From assembly GCA_020091685.1 (NCBI GenBank), contig CM034604.1, positions 3,399,820-3,463,819 of the forward strand: 64,000 nucleotides of DNA. The letters run 5' to 3'. The DNA is from Lutjanus erythropterus. Taxonomy: Eukaryota; Chordata; Actinopteri; Lutjaniformes; Lutjanidae. Shown in pieces: positions 11,561 to 22,870 of the stretch. The translations under genes and the position numbers were made by a program. Numbering within the stretch: position 1 is the stretch's first letter; each line of letters starts with the position of its first letter. The notes beneath the pieces were generated by a model, which made no database searches, was not told where the DNA came from, and saw only the letters and a list, made by a program, of their open reading frames with translations.

Positions 11561-14399
11561 CTTTGTGAAATTGCAGCACAAAATTATGGTGTGCTTCTTT
11601 AATTACACCTTTTATACTTGCCTTGACACCTTTCAGTGGAGCATAAACGCCTCAGTACACTCACTTACTGCAGGGTAGAGAATGCGTATCAACCTAATAC
11701 TTTTACAAGACTTATGTTGGAAATGTACGAGATGTAAACAAAGCAATGAAACACTACATATCCCAAAGTAATGAAATAGTTGTTATTATTAGTTAAATAT
11801 GAGTCACTGTAACTGAAGTAAAGTTAAACCTCAGTGAAGCACAGTACAGTCAAAGCAACATATTTTAGCTCCTGTTCCTCCTCTTGTAGCAATGCAGCTC
11901 TGAAAAACTGAAAAAAAAAAAAAAAAAATACACATACACACCATAAACAGCCACAGTGCTTTAAGGTCCCAGAATTTTCTTCTCCCTTCTGACTGCTGAT
12001 GTTATGAAACTAAGCGCACTAACACTGGAAGGGAATTTTGCAGACTTGGAGGTTCCATTAGGCGCTGCAATTAAATCACAGAATGTATCTTTAAGGTGCA
12101 GAAACTAAAACTCATTTGATTTCAGAAACTCAGATGAGTAAACATGATTCATAATCAAGATAGCTCTTGCACCAGTCTTGCCTACCATCAAGTAAATTGT
12201 AAGAGCTGACTCTTGACAGTTTTCTTCTTCAAAGAACACATTTATAAACACTTCTTTTTACAAATGCCACAAATTGCTATAATGACCTACGGTTCTCTGA
12301 GAGCTGTTGCCACTTTCCTGCCAACCCCTACTGAGGGAGTCCAACTGCGCCAGACCACTTGAAGCTGTTCCTTCTTGCCGGACACTTGACACATTTTGAT
12401 TGATGGCAGAAGGCGAGCGAGTTCCGTCCTTACAATTCCTATATGGCGCCCGGTGTTTAGCACCCACAGCACCGGGGCGAAACATGATTAAGATTCTCGG
12501 GCGCTCCAAAGCAGAGGCCTGCTGATTGAACAATCAGATGTTAGAAATGCTAAACAAGATGGCCAGGCATTAAAGCGGCGTATGTGATGTTTTGACGCTC
12601 TGCTACTTGACAGACATCAATGTCAGAAATTTTTGCACTTTGTCAAGATGTCAGCAAACATCCTCCGGGGATGGAGAGAGAACATTATTTGCATTTTTCC
12701 CAACAGTTTCAGTGTTTTGACACCTTTTTCCCTCCATGACTCATTCTTGTCGGAGTCATCCTGACAGGAATAGCTGATGAACATATGCAGAAACGTATCC
12801 GCACAATAAAGGAAGGGGCGCCAGGGGTTCAAATCAAAGTGCCGGCTGCACCGACTGTTCTCACAGCGTAGACTTTTAATGAACTCTGTGCTAAACTGCA
12901 TGCACGATGCATAGTGACAGTGGGTTAGGTTTAACAGAAATAAATTATAGCTTTATTTCGACAAATTTAGAAAATTAAACTTAGGGAAACGACTTAGTCT
13001 GCACTGTTGGTTATACTAAATGTAACCAGGAGCTTTACCTTGTAGTGACTTAACAGTCATCAGTAAAATCTTAAAGTCAGTTCTGAAGCTTGCAGTCGGC
13101 CAGTAAAGCAAGATAAGGATGGGTGCAATATGAGTTGCTTAAAAGCTTAGCAGCAGCATTTTGCACTTACTGAAGGCAGGAGACTGTTTTCTGAATGAGC
13201 CTAACAACAATAATTAAGCTGAGGCAAAATAAAAGCATGAATAACCTTTTCAGGATCAGTAAATGAGAGAAAGGTCTGATTTTGGTACTGTGCCTGAGCT
13301 GAATAAATTAGACAACCTTTTCAGCATTACCGTCAAAGGGAAGTTCGTTTAGTTAAATTTTGCCCATCATCACCAATGAAATATTCTAATATTTTTACAC
13401 ACCAACTTCACTGCTCAGATATAGGGACGGGGTAAGTAGTTAAACAAAGATTTACAACAGAGGACAGAGGACAAGAACCTAAGCCAAAAGTTGGGCTTTC
13501 AGACCACAAAAAAGCCCTCTTGGATGCCCCCGTGGTAGCTAAAACATGATAAATACCCTGTAGAATAGCCCAGTGTCCAAGAGAATGTGATAAAGTGCCC
13601 CTTGCCCCTCAAACATCCTGAGTCCGCCACTGGCCAGTATACTCTGTCTTATCTTGCAGAGCAACTTTAATGCATGCAGTTATCCTATGGAATGAACTGT
13701 TGTAGCAGACCATTTACATTTAAATTCTCTTTCAAATAAGTGGTCTAAGTGTTTAGGATAAACTGGGGATTTGTTTAAAACCCGTCCAAATATAATCACT
13801 CATAGTTGTCCCTCTGGACTGTTTTAAAGCTGTGTACTGGGGTCAATGCATCCCTAGACCTGTGGTGAATTTAATATTCCCATAACTGATAAAAATGATG
13901 GACAACGTGACTAAAACAAGCACACTTTTTGGAGAAATGTGGTCCAACAATTCAGTATTACACTTCCATAAAGGTAGGGCAACTTAAAAGAGATTGATTT
14001 TATTTTAAAAAGAATGATCAAAGGCCAAGATATCCTTCCTTTTAGTCCTATATTTCCAATGCAGGCTTTCTGTTAAAGATCTCAGACTGAAATAACTCAA
14101 ACAGAATTTTTCAGACTTGATGAAAGGTCCCCTCGAGCCAAAAATGACATTATAAAACACTTTCTTCAGGCTGAGTAATAAATGGGGTATGAGAAACCTA
14201 TCGCTCCACAATTACTGCTCAAAGCTCATCAGTGCAGCTACTTCCCTTTGTGCTCTGAGTCCTCTTGTTTCCATTGCAACAAAACTGGCATGCAACCATC
14301 AAATCTGGTTAGGAACTTTCTTCCCCAGCGCACAACATCTGCTGTAGGTAACCAAAAAATGATTAAGGTCTAACACTTTTGTTTACAAACTTGATGATT

Positions 14400-14860
14400 A
14401 AAGGAGTCAGGGATTGGGGTTAGGTTGCTACTAAAGGCTGATACGTAAGAGTTAGGGTTGGGTGTAGGTCTATTCGAAGGATTGATTCTAAAGGGTTAGG
14501 GCTGGGATTAGGTTGATACTAAAGGCTGATACTGAAGGGTTAGAGTTGGGGGTTGGGGTTAGGGCTGATACTAATGTCTTATTCTAAAGGGTTAAGTTTG
14601 GGGTTAGGTTGACACAAAAGGTTGATACTAAAGTGTTAGGGTCACAGGGCTGATAGTAAAGGGTCAATGGTTGAGGTTAGGTTGATTCTAAGGGCTGATA
14701 CTAAATGGTTAGGGTTGATACTAAAGTCACATGCTAAAGGGTTAAGGTCAGTGGTTGGGGTTAGGTTGATTCTAAGAACTGATACTGAAGGGTTAAGGTC
14801 ATGGGTTGGAGTTACATTGATACTAAGTCTAATACCAAAGGATTTGGGGTACAGATTATT
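14400..14860. repeat. TTAGGG-containing minisatellite
   Basis: Units of roughly 45-60 bp, combining GGGTTAGGGTTGGGGTTAGG with TTGATACTAAAGGCTGATACTAAA, repeat about eight times just upstream of the exon at 14905. The TTAGGG words resemble vertebrate telomere repeats but are not perfect head-to-tail hexamers. Confidence 0.8.
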
Positions 14861-14904
14861 GTAATTACTGACACTAATGACTCCCCTTGTTTTGTATTCT
14901 CCAG

Positions 14905-15098
14905 GTTATAAAGGCAATAGAGGAGGGCTACCGTCTTCCAGCCCCGATGGACTGTCCACCGGGCCTGCATCAGCTCATGCTGGACTGCTGGCAGAAAGAC
15001 AGAGCCGAGCGTCCCAAATTTGATCAGATAGTTGGCATCCTTGACAAGATGATCCGCAACCCTAACACCTTGAAAACCCCAGTGGGAACGTGTACAAG
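14905..15098 (+). CDS. epha5: epha5 exon, end of kinase domain and start of linker
   Basis: This 194-nt exon encodes residues 264-327 plus two bases of Arg328, between CTCCAG and GTGAGG. It finishes the kinase C-lobe with [18 protein letters not shown], the [15 protein letters not shown] helices and [10 protein letters not shown], then runs into the kinase-SAM linker (TLKTPVGTC). The Cys-Trp and the arginine of ERP are the usual last structural landmarks of tyrosine kinases. [13 protein letters not shown] and TPVGTCTR are close to EphA5 wording. The preceding intron is the longest here (5.4 kb) and ends just after a minisatellite. Confidence 0.98.
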
Positions 15099-15742
15099 GT
15101 GAGGAAATAAAAAAAAACCCAAATGAATCAGATTAAGATGTGGCTTCATACAATAAAGAATTTTAACTTTTATTTTAGAGCATTAGAGGATGATCCAATG
15201 TGTCCACTGGATGATTTAGCCTCTGTAGTTCAGAGATGAAAGATAAATCCCGGGGGATCGATACCCTAAAGCAGCTTCCATGGCTTTATGGTCAATAGTG
15301 GGGCTTTTAAATCAATCTCTATAATGAGTTCCTGGTACTTTAAAGTGCAGTGGGAACTCCAGACCTCACTCTGACGTTTGTCAGATGAATTCTATTTGCA
15401 GTCAGGACATACTCTCCCGAGGTGAGATTGAGACTCAGAGGTTACAACTGGTTAAAAGGCTCTTTATTATATGGAGACTGTATGGAGTGAGTGTATTCAG
15501 ATTGAAAAGATATTGACAAAAGTATTTTTCAGAAGCAGAAAGCTGACAATCTGCATCTGTTTGAGAATTTCTTATTGATAGAAGCCTCCAATCAACTATT
15601 TTTTTTCCCCTTTCTCGCAATTTACTGCACTGCTGGATGCCTTTGGTCGTCGCTTTGTCTCGTCTCCTGCTTGATTGTGTTTTCAGCGGAACGTTTCCTT
15701 TTCACATAAGACATAAACATCTTTTCTGTGCTCATCCCGCAG

Positions 15743-15898
15743 ACCAATTAGTCCACTGTTAGATCAGAGCACACCAGACTTCACCGCTTTCCGCTCAGTG
15801 GGAGAATGGCTGGAAGCCATCAAGATGGAGCGATACAGAGACAACTTCACAGCAGCTGGCTACAGTTCCCTGGAATCTGTGGCCAGGATGTCAATCGA
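15743..15898 (+). CDS. epha5: epha5 exon, linker and first part of SAM domain
   Basis: This 156-nt exon (acceptor CCCGCAG, donor GTAAGT) encodes residues 328-379 plus two bases of Glu380. It begins with the linker [13 protein letters not shown] and enters the sterile alpha motif at about residue 344 ([20 protein letters not shown]). SAM domains form the C-terminal interaction module of every Eph receptor. Tyr359 in MERYRDNF is the conserved SAM tyrosine. The donor is placed before GTAAGT so that GA joins the G of the last exon to make GAG. Confidence 0.97.
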
Positions 15899-17777
15899 GT
15901 AAGTAGATATGAAGCCCGCAAGTGGTTAAGCATCATCAGAGAACATTAATACCAGCCATATTTAGACTGTGATCTCACCTACACTTCACTTCCTCCTATC
16001 CAAGCTTGACAAATCAACTTTGTTGCATTTTGCATTAATGTAGTTTTGGCAGACTGATATCCCATGAGGTTTCTAAATAACAGTTACTATAAATATCTTG
16101 TTCTAACTCAAGTTGATGGCCAGCACCACAAGTATAATGACAATGACCAGGCAAACAATATCGTTAGAATCACTTTCAGAGTGATTTGATGAATGATGGA
16201 AGCACTGACAGCAAATCAAAATCCATCTAAATCTGCCTTTACTGCATTGGTGCCTTGCATGGGAAGCATGTAGTCACCCATCAGATAGCTTAATTTCTGG
16301 GACATTTTTCAACAGCATAAGGCATTGCAGAATATTGGTTTCAAACTGTTTATGTAGGGTAATTGATGGCATTTAAGAAATACTTTTTAGATGGTCTACT
16401 GTAATCACCCTGTCTTGGCTATTGTGGTATACACCTTATTATAAAAGCATGTTTGGTCCTTACTGAAGTCCTCTTCGATGATTGTCGAGATACCATAAAA
16501 TTGGGGTTGACTCATAGGAAAGAATGCATTAAGTTGGTCTTCAGTAGTGGACAACTCACGGACCAGATTTTCCTCTCATCTTTTCAGAATTTGGTGAACC
16601 CATATCTTGCTGGTTTTCTTTTTTTCTCAGGTCATCAGTGTTCATTTTCCTAAGCTGCCAACCAGCGACTTTCTACAGAACGTTATCCTTCATCAGTGTC
16701 GATCATTATAGTTGGGATTCTTGGCATAGAAATCCCTTAAGTTACCATTTTCAGACACTGACCTGGCCCTTTATTCAGCCAAACTGCAGAGAGAATCAGG
16801 CCTTTATTTGAAATATCCTTGTATTAGAGACTGGCCTTTATTTCCCTGATTTATTCCTATACATTCATTCTGTAGAGCATTAAAGTGGCCTCAGTGAAGC
16901 TCAACACAGATGCTTCACATTAAAAAGACTCAAACAGTGTGATTCTTCCCTTGCCTGGTTGGCTTTTAATGTGAACATATTCACAAAGTATTGAGTTTTG
17001 TAGATTGCAGCTGAACAAAAACAGCAAGGTAGAAATTATTGGAATTGATTAGTGAGAACAATGACATGACTCTGTTGTTGGACTACAATACCTAGAGTAC
17101 ACTAACTGTACCTCCACCTGGGTAGGTTAGGTTGCAGATAGAACGATGGTTTATCAAACAAACAATCTTTCCAGGTAGTGTTTTAGTTTTTTGAAGCCAG
17201 TCATTTTCTTTTTTAAGATGATAATATAACTGCACAGTAAACACTCATGAGTACAGTTAAGAGCCACTTGTGCACAGTTAAGCTTTATATCTGATGTGAA
17301 ATCTCACAGGAAGTTTGATATTCTGTGGTAAACTGGGACACCCATTTTCATGTCTCCCACAATGCCATATCAGACATTCTCATGAAGTGTGTCTCCATGA
17401 ACTTGTGTGAACTCGTTGCCGTTTATGAGCATCAGCTCAGACTGTGGCTTGCCCTTGAGTTGTTACTCAGAAATTCCAGTGACCATCAGATGTCAACATT
17501 CGTCTCCACATCTCCATAAAAATGCTCAAGGGTTCAAATAAACTTTCCAAGCATGCTCGCCAAGGGAAAAGAATGGAACTTCAGATCATACTTTTTTGCT
17601 ACATCATCCTTGAAATGGATGTTCGAATTTATTATTGAGATTCATAAACACGCCTGCCGTGTTGCCTTTTTTGTACCCTTTACTCACAATAATGAAAAAG
17701 CTGAGGCTGTAAATCTCACTTGTTTTGCCCCTTACTGTGGTCCGGTGCATTGATTGATGTGTTGTCCTGTCTTCCAG
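15899..17777 (+). other. epha5: epha5 last intron, 1.9 kb
   Basis: GT-AG intron splitting the SAM domain. I see no repeat family, microsatellite or coding segment in it. Confidence 0.8.
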
Positions 17778-17892
17778 GGACGTGATGAGCTTGGGGATCA
17801 CGCTGGTCGGCCATCAGAAAAAGATCATGAGCAGCATACAGACTATGAGAGCCCAGATGCTGCACCTCCACGGCACGGGCGTCCAGGTGTGA
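17778..17892 (+). CDS. epha5: epha5 last coding exon, end of SAM domain and PDZ-binding tail
   Basis: The last coding exon starts after GTCTTCCAG and ends with a TGA stop at 17890-17892. It encodes residues 380-417: the rest of the SAM domain ([16 protein letters not shown]), the C-terminal helix and a tail ending HGTGVQV. The final residues form a C-terminal PDZ ligand with valine at position 0; from memory mammalian EphA5 ends in GIQV, so the motif is kept with a conservative change. Such a tail can tether the receptor to PDZ scaffolds at synapses. The stop is the first in frame and no further splice is needed. Confidence 0.97.
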
Positions 17893-20800
17893 CGGACCGC
17901 GATGGGGGCCGCATCGGATGGGGCGACAAACAAAAACAGAACTTTTTTTCTGGAGCAGTGCCTGGGACGTAACCGGGATAATCGTCTACGTATACGGACA
18001 TCTGTTATGTCTGACTCTTCCGGCTGTGTCTGGAGTGAAATCATTCCTTTGTTCCTCAGTGAAGGATTGCGGTTCGCCTCTTCAAAGGGCACTGAAGAGG
18101 GGAAAAGGGCAAAAAACAGCAACAAAAAAAGAAACTACCTGGACAAGACGACTTCCTTTTTTTTGTTTGTTTTTGGTTTTTATTTTTAGAAGCGCTTACG
18201 AACTCAACCACATATCAAATGGCGCATAGGAAAGGAGTTTGACGCTTCTTTAACTTAATGAATGATTTAAGTGCACACCATGGCTATGGATTTTCTTTCT
18301 AAAGAACAAATACAACTTGTCTACTTGCAGTGCTTTCACTTGTTCCTTTTTCTAATTTGTTAATTTTCTTTCCGTCTGCCACAGTGACAGGTTGTGGCCC
18401 AAACAACAGGTTTTTTTTTTTCTCTCTTCTATTTGGACTTGACAACAGGGTAAACTCTTTTATCCAAACGCTGAGGGAACTTTTTGATTCAAAGGTACTT
18501 TTTGTGCTGACACATGCTGGACTGTTTGAACTGTTTGCAGTGACTCATGTTTTCCTTCATGTGCTGTTGAAGTGAAAATCCTCACGTGCTTGTTTGCAGC
18601 CTACAGGAGTGGCTATTTGACGTGGTTTCAACCTTTCAGATGTTTTTTTATTAAGGATTTTTTCTGAGGAGTGCGACACTGAGGAGACACAGGAGGTGAC
18701 TTGTTCTTCGAATCACCAGACTTTTATATCAGAGTAGCAATATCCTTTGTCTTGTGTTCACTACAGGAAACCTGGTTATTGAGTAGAATGTTGCAGCACT
18801 GTTGGAAGATTGTATTGAAATTGAAGCCACCGCGAATAGTTTTGCCATCATTTTGCCTAAAATGTTGCACACAGTGCATTCTTCAGCTGCAAAGGGTGGC
18901 TCCAAGAAAGGTGTAGATGTAATACTGCCTTAAAATGTGTTGGATTAAGTATTGCCACTATTTTAGGCACTTCAATGGCAATGCTTTATGCGGTTAAAGT
19001 GTGGACAAGCTCCCTATTTTTTTGTTTTCCTTGTAGTGTGATGTCTTTTTATCTGGAACTTGAACTGGTGAAATCGAGTGCACGGACACGGTTTAATGCC
19101 ACGAGTGACACAGAGTGAAGAAGAGGAGATGGACTAAACAGAGCAATAATTACCAGGTAGAAACGGTCCTCACCTGAGATTTCTAAGGTGCTAGGTTTTA
19201 TCGCATGTGTGTGCTGTGCTGAGACAAACCCTTTGGAAAGATTCAGTCACCGCCGGGAAGGAAAGGAAAGGACAGGAATGCACCTCTCTGACCTAAAAAC
19301 GGTTTGGAAAGTGCTCGGGAAAACTGCCGTGCCAAGTCATCAAATGAAATAATCATGTCGCATTTTGCCACTGTAATTCGCTAAACTTTTGATGGAAATC
19401 TAACACGGCATGGAGATGTTGAACTTGAGTGGCTGCTTAGATGAGAGAGGCACCATTCGAAATGCTACAAAGGTGCCAATTAGTCATGATGATCTTCATC
19501 TTCTGACAACGCCCAGAAATCAAAAAGCCCCTTCAGGGTTTGGGTCTGAAAACGTGAGACCGAACCGTGGAGGCCCGAGTCAGACCGTGCCGTTAAATCC
19601 CAACATCCCGGCTCTGTCGGCAGCGGCGCAGCTCCCCTTGTTTATTCACGCGCCTCCGCCGCTCATCCCTCACAGCCGTAGATGTGACGGAACACGCATT
19701 AAAGTGTCTCTTAAGATTGCTTTTCTTTTCTTCCATGCGGCTTTGTATGGAGAACAGAGGCAAGGGGGCTTTGCTGAAGAAGTGCTAAAAGCCAATCAAC
19801 CTATTCGGTGCCATCTGTCTCCACCTCAAATGCAAAAAAAAGAGAGTTTCCAAGTTGAGTATGTTTTAGTGTCTTTGATAGGAAAATGCAGTTATTCAGC
19901 TGTCATTTGAAGAGGAGTGGTGTTCACAGAGGAAAACCATTATAACGTCTTCTTTTGCTGCTGCTGTAACCTGAGAGATAAATCTATATTTTCAAAGCTA
20001 CAGTCATCTCTTTCTACTTTTTTTCATCTCAAATGCATAGAAGAGGCAAAACCTACGTCAGGAATCAACCTTGAGCTCACTGATGAGCAGTAAAAACCAT
20101 TAGTAGCTTTCTCCATTGTCTCTTTATCCACATTAAGCCAGCTACATTTGAGAATATCTTTTTCTCGCTGTTTTGGTCCTCTGTCCAGACTAAGCTGCTG
20201 CGGGGCCTTTTGAAAAATGGTCTCCAGGGTGGATAAATCTGAAAGCAAAGGGAAACAAGGAGGATGTAAGCCTGCACAGAGCCTAATGAGTAAAGTCGGT
20301 CACCTCTAAAGGTGTAACTTTAGTCCTAAAATGGATGTGGACAGCAGAAATGCATGTCCAGTATCAGGACAGTTTGTGAAACCTTCTGGTTGACATCTTC
20401 ATCCTAGAAACGAGTGCTGGTGATGTGATTTGAAGCCAGAGGTTGCGCAGTAGTGATCAGGGTCAGGGCTGTGATATTGAGTTCCCACCAATACACCTGG
20501 CTGACAATCATGATCTGAAACCCCCTTTTTATAGCACCAAATAACTAATCGATCAGGATGTTCTGGCTTCACCTTTGGGGAGCTGTCATGTCATCCATCT
20601 GGTTTGGGTTAAAACAATTACGCTACTTGCGTAAGTTCATCTACCTAACAGAACATATATACATTATGTATGTAAGTACATCACATTGGGTGAACACCAT
20701 AGGTGTTTTCTTCAGGATGGGGAACATTATCTGCAACAGACCTAATTTTAGAAAAGAATGCATCTGAAATTAGTAGGGGTCTACTAGTAGCTGATGCTCG

Positions 20801-21049
20801 GAACCATCCAGATATTTCCTGAAGTAAAGCTTTCGTCCTCATTCAGATCTATGAGACCAGTCATGTGCCTGCTGAGAGTGCTTAATAATCACCACACTTG
20901 CTGATCTATATTCACCCTCTCCCAGGCCTTTTGTACGTTGCAGTGCCACATATACATGAACCAAAATAGAAGGCGCGCATGGAGATGCGCAGTCTGTGCG
21001 CCCAAGTCCTAACACCTGGCACTTGGCATTTATTTTATTCAGATTTCAA

Positions 21050-21104
21050 CTGAGGGTGCAAAATATTCAACTGAGGTTGCAATTCATGCATTTTGCACCC
21101 TCAG
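21050..21104 (+). repeat. Perfect 15-bp inverted repeat (hairpin) in the 3' UTR
   Basis: CTGAGGGTGCAAAAT (21050-21064) is followed after 25 bases by its exact reverse complement (21090-21104). In RNA this would form a 15-bp stem. It sits beside repeat-like sequence and may be a transposon remnant and not a regulatory hairpin. Confidence 0.6.
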
Positions 21105-22540
21105 ATCCTCTTTAATTGTGGTGAAATCCAGGATAGTTTAGTTGTGAATGAATATCGAAAACAAGGACATTTTGGTGTTTTATATCTGTCGGAATTTGGG
21201 ACACCCAGTTTAAAACCAGGACAGTCCTTGGCAATCCGGGACATCTGGTCACCGTAACGCAACGCAGCATCTTAAAAAGTAGTCAACGCTGACTTGCTTT
21301 TGCATGAGACACAAACCCCAGAAAGTCCTGGGTTTGTTTTACCCATCCATCCACCCCCACTTCCTCCAAATGTAGACTTTCTCTCTCTTCGTAGCTACAG
21401 CATCATAGTTTAAAGAAAGCTGCCATATTTAATGTATTGGGAGCGAGAACAAGTAATGGAACACTAATCAGTCTCTGCCTGTGCCCCGGTTTACCAGCCG
21501 TTTGCTGTGATTCTCAGTTTTATTGTTCACAAACCTAAAGCAGACAAAATTCAGCTGTTGTCCAGCTACTTAGCAAGGACAGAGAACTAAAACTAATGTG
21601 GATGCATGTCATCTTTCGGTATAACCCGTGTTTTTAGAATGATCCAGCTTAGCAAGGATGTACACTTAGATGCATTTTCACTGTGGGACTCACCTTTGTG
21701 AGGAGACACCAGGAATTAGCCCTGACCAGCTCTGTGGCACACACCCCCTCTTTATCCATACAGCAGAGCTCAGCAATTGGGCCTTGGCCAGACCTTTGAA
21801 TTGAATACCGGCATAAAGTCATTCAGTCAGCACAAAACTCCCCAGTTCACAGGCAGCACTCCCTCTCACCCCCCAACCCTCCACTCCCTGCTCTGATTTT
21901 CAAAACCGGGCCCCTGGAGGCCCCTCACGCCCCAGGGTAGAATGCCTCTGTCCCCTTTTTCCTGTGCTGGGGAAACAGCAGTTTGAGCCAAATTGAGATT
22001 AAGGCCAGGATACAATCGATTCCACGTCCACATCACCTGTAACCTTCACCAACAAGAAGTCACTTTACCGTCTGTTTCAGCTCGTTTCATCCACATTTTG
22101 AACTTCAGGTTGCTCAACTCTGGACAAAAAAACAAAAAAAAAAACAAAAACGTTTTGTTGTGACTCTATTTCAGCAAAAACACAAAAAGAATAAAAAATT
22201 AAAAAGAAAAGACAAAAAACAGGATGTAGAGGACTGGTTGGAATCAGGAATAGCAGATAGAGTATGAAGTTATTTTTCAAATCTTGTGGTTCAGCAGTTG
22301 GAAATCGTTTCACCGCTGTGGCGAGGTGGTGGATAGTTCCAAAGAGTGCAGCACTGTTGATTGTGTCAGAACGAGCCGAGATCTGAGGGAATCTTTGTAT
22401 ATGTTCTAATTGTAAAACTTGTACATTTTATTTATATTGTTTTTTACACATATTACTCAGTAGAGAGCTCTGAATACATTGAAAATGCACTATATTTTTC
22501 TATCTCGCAGATGAATTATTGTCACCCACAAGATTTCAGT

Positions 22541-22548
22541 TGTACATA
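22541..22548 (+). promoter_or_regulatory. Pumilio-type element in the 3' UTR (copy 1)
   Basis: TGTACATA matches the UGUANAUA consensus bound by PUM proteins, which repress or localise neuronal mRNAs. It lies about 290 bases before the proposed poly(A) site. Binding is inferred from the motif only. Confidence 0.4.
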
Positions 22549-22799
22549 ATTTTTCATTTAGGACCAAAGACAGCTGATAGGATTTCCATCTTTACTTTGA
22601 CGTTGTTTTGATTTGCCTTTTAGTTTGTTGTACAGTAATACAAAATGTCAATTTATTATTTATTTTTCTGTGATGAAAGTATTGAGAATATTCACTGGTC
22701 AAAAGTATTTTCCCCAACAGCAGAACTGTAAGATCATTTAATTAGACAATTTCTTGTTACATAGACAATTCTTTTTGCTTTGTAACCTTTGTAATAGAC

Positions 22800-22807
22800 T
22801 GTACATA
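22800..22807 (+). promoter_or_regulatory. Pumilio-type element in the 3' UTR (copy 2)
   Basis: This is a second exact TGTACATA, 11 bases before the poly(A) hexamer cluster. Its closeness to the site could let a bound protein influence polyadenylation; that is inference. Confidence 0.4.
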
Positions 22808-22817
22808 TATTTTTGGA

Positions 22818-22870
22818 AATATAATACAATCTCTATAGAAGTTTTGGGTGTCCTTTGTTGTGTTTTTATC
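22818..22870 (+). terminator. epha5: Candidate polyadenylation site of epha5
   Basis: AATATA (22818-22823) overlaps AATACA (22823-22828). Both are known one-base variants of AATAAA. A GT/T-rich element (GTTTTGGGTGTCC and TTGTTGTG, about 22841-22865) follows at the usual spacing, so cleavage is expected near 22835-22845. Confidence 0.5.

Larger units (their letters stand above)
9499..14904 (+). other. epha5: epha5 intron, 5.4 kb
   Basis: This is the longest intron seen. It contains a minisatellite (about 9950-10300), a duplicated dispersed repeat (about 10990-11560), a GC-richer single-copy stretch (about 12250-12900), a dispersed-repeat fragment (about 13490-13632, ending GAGTCCGCCACTGGCC) and a TTAGGG-rich minisatellite (about 14400-14860). 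I see no exon in it. Confidence 0.85.
17893..22840 (+). other. epha5: epha5 3' untranslated region (predicted, about 4.95 kb)
   Basis: After the stop codon there is no long conserved reading frame. The stretch ends with overlapping AATATA and AATACA hexamers at 22818-22828, followed within about 20 bases by a GT-rich run. An earlier AATAAA at 22190-22195 could serve a shorter transcript. The last 400 bases hold an AU-rich TTATTTATTT-like run and two TGTACATA Pumilio-type sites. Fragments of dispersed repeats lie inside (about 21140-21260 and 21310-21400). A long 3' UTR is normal for EphA receptor mRNAs. The exact end is inferred and not supported by transcript data. Confidence 0.6.

Noticed and set aside
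14400-14860. True interstitial telomere block
   Set aside because: The hexamers are not in perfect tandem and alternate with unrelated GATACTAAAGG units, so it is a minisatellite.
19410-19910. 166-codon open frame on the + strand in the epha5 3' UTR
   Set aside because: It is the longest frame in the window, but it has no recognisable domain or family wording and lies in the middle of a 3' UTR in a GC-richer patch. It is most likely chance.
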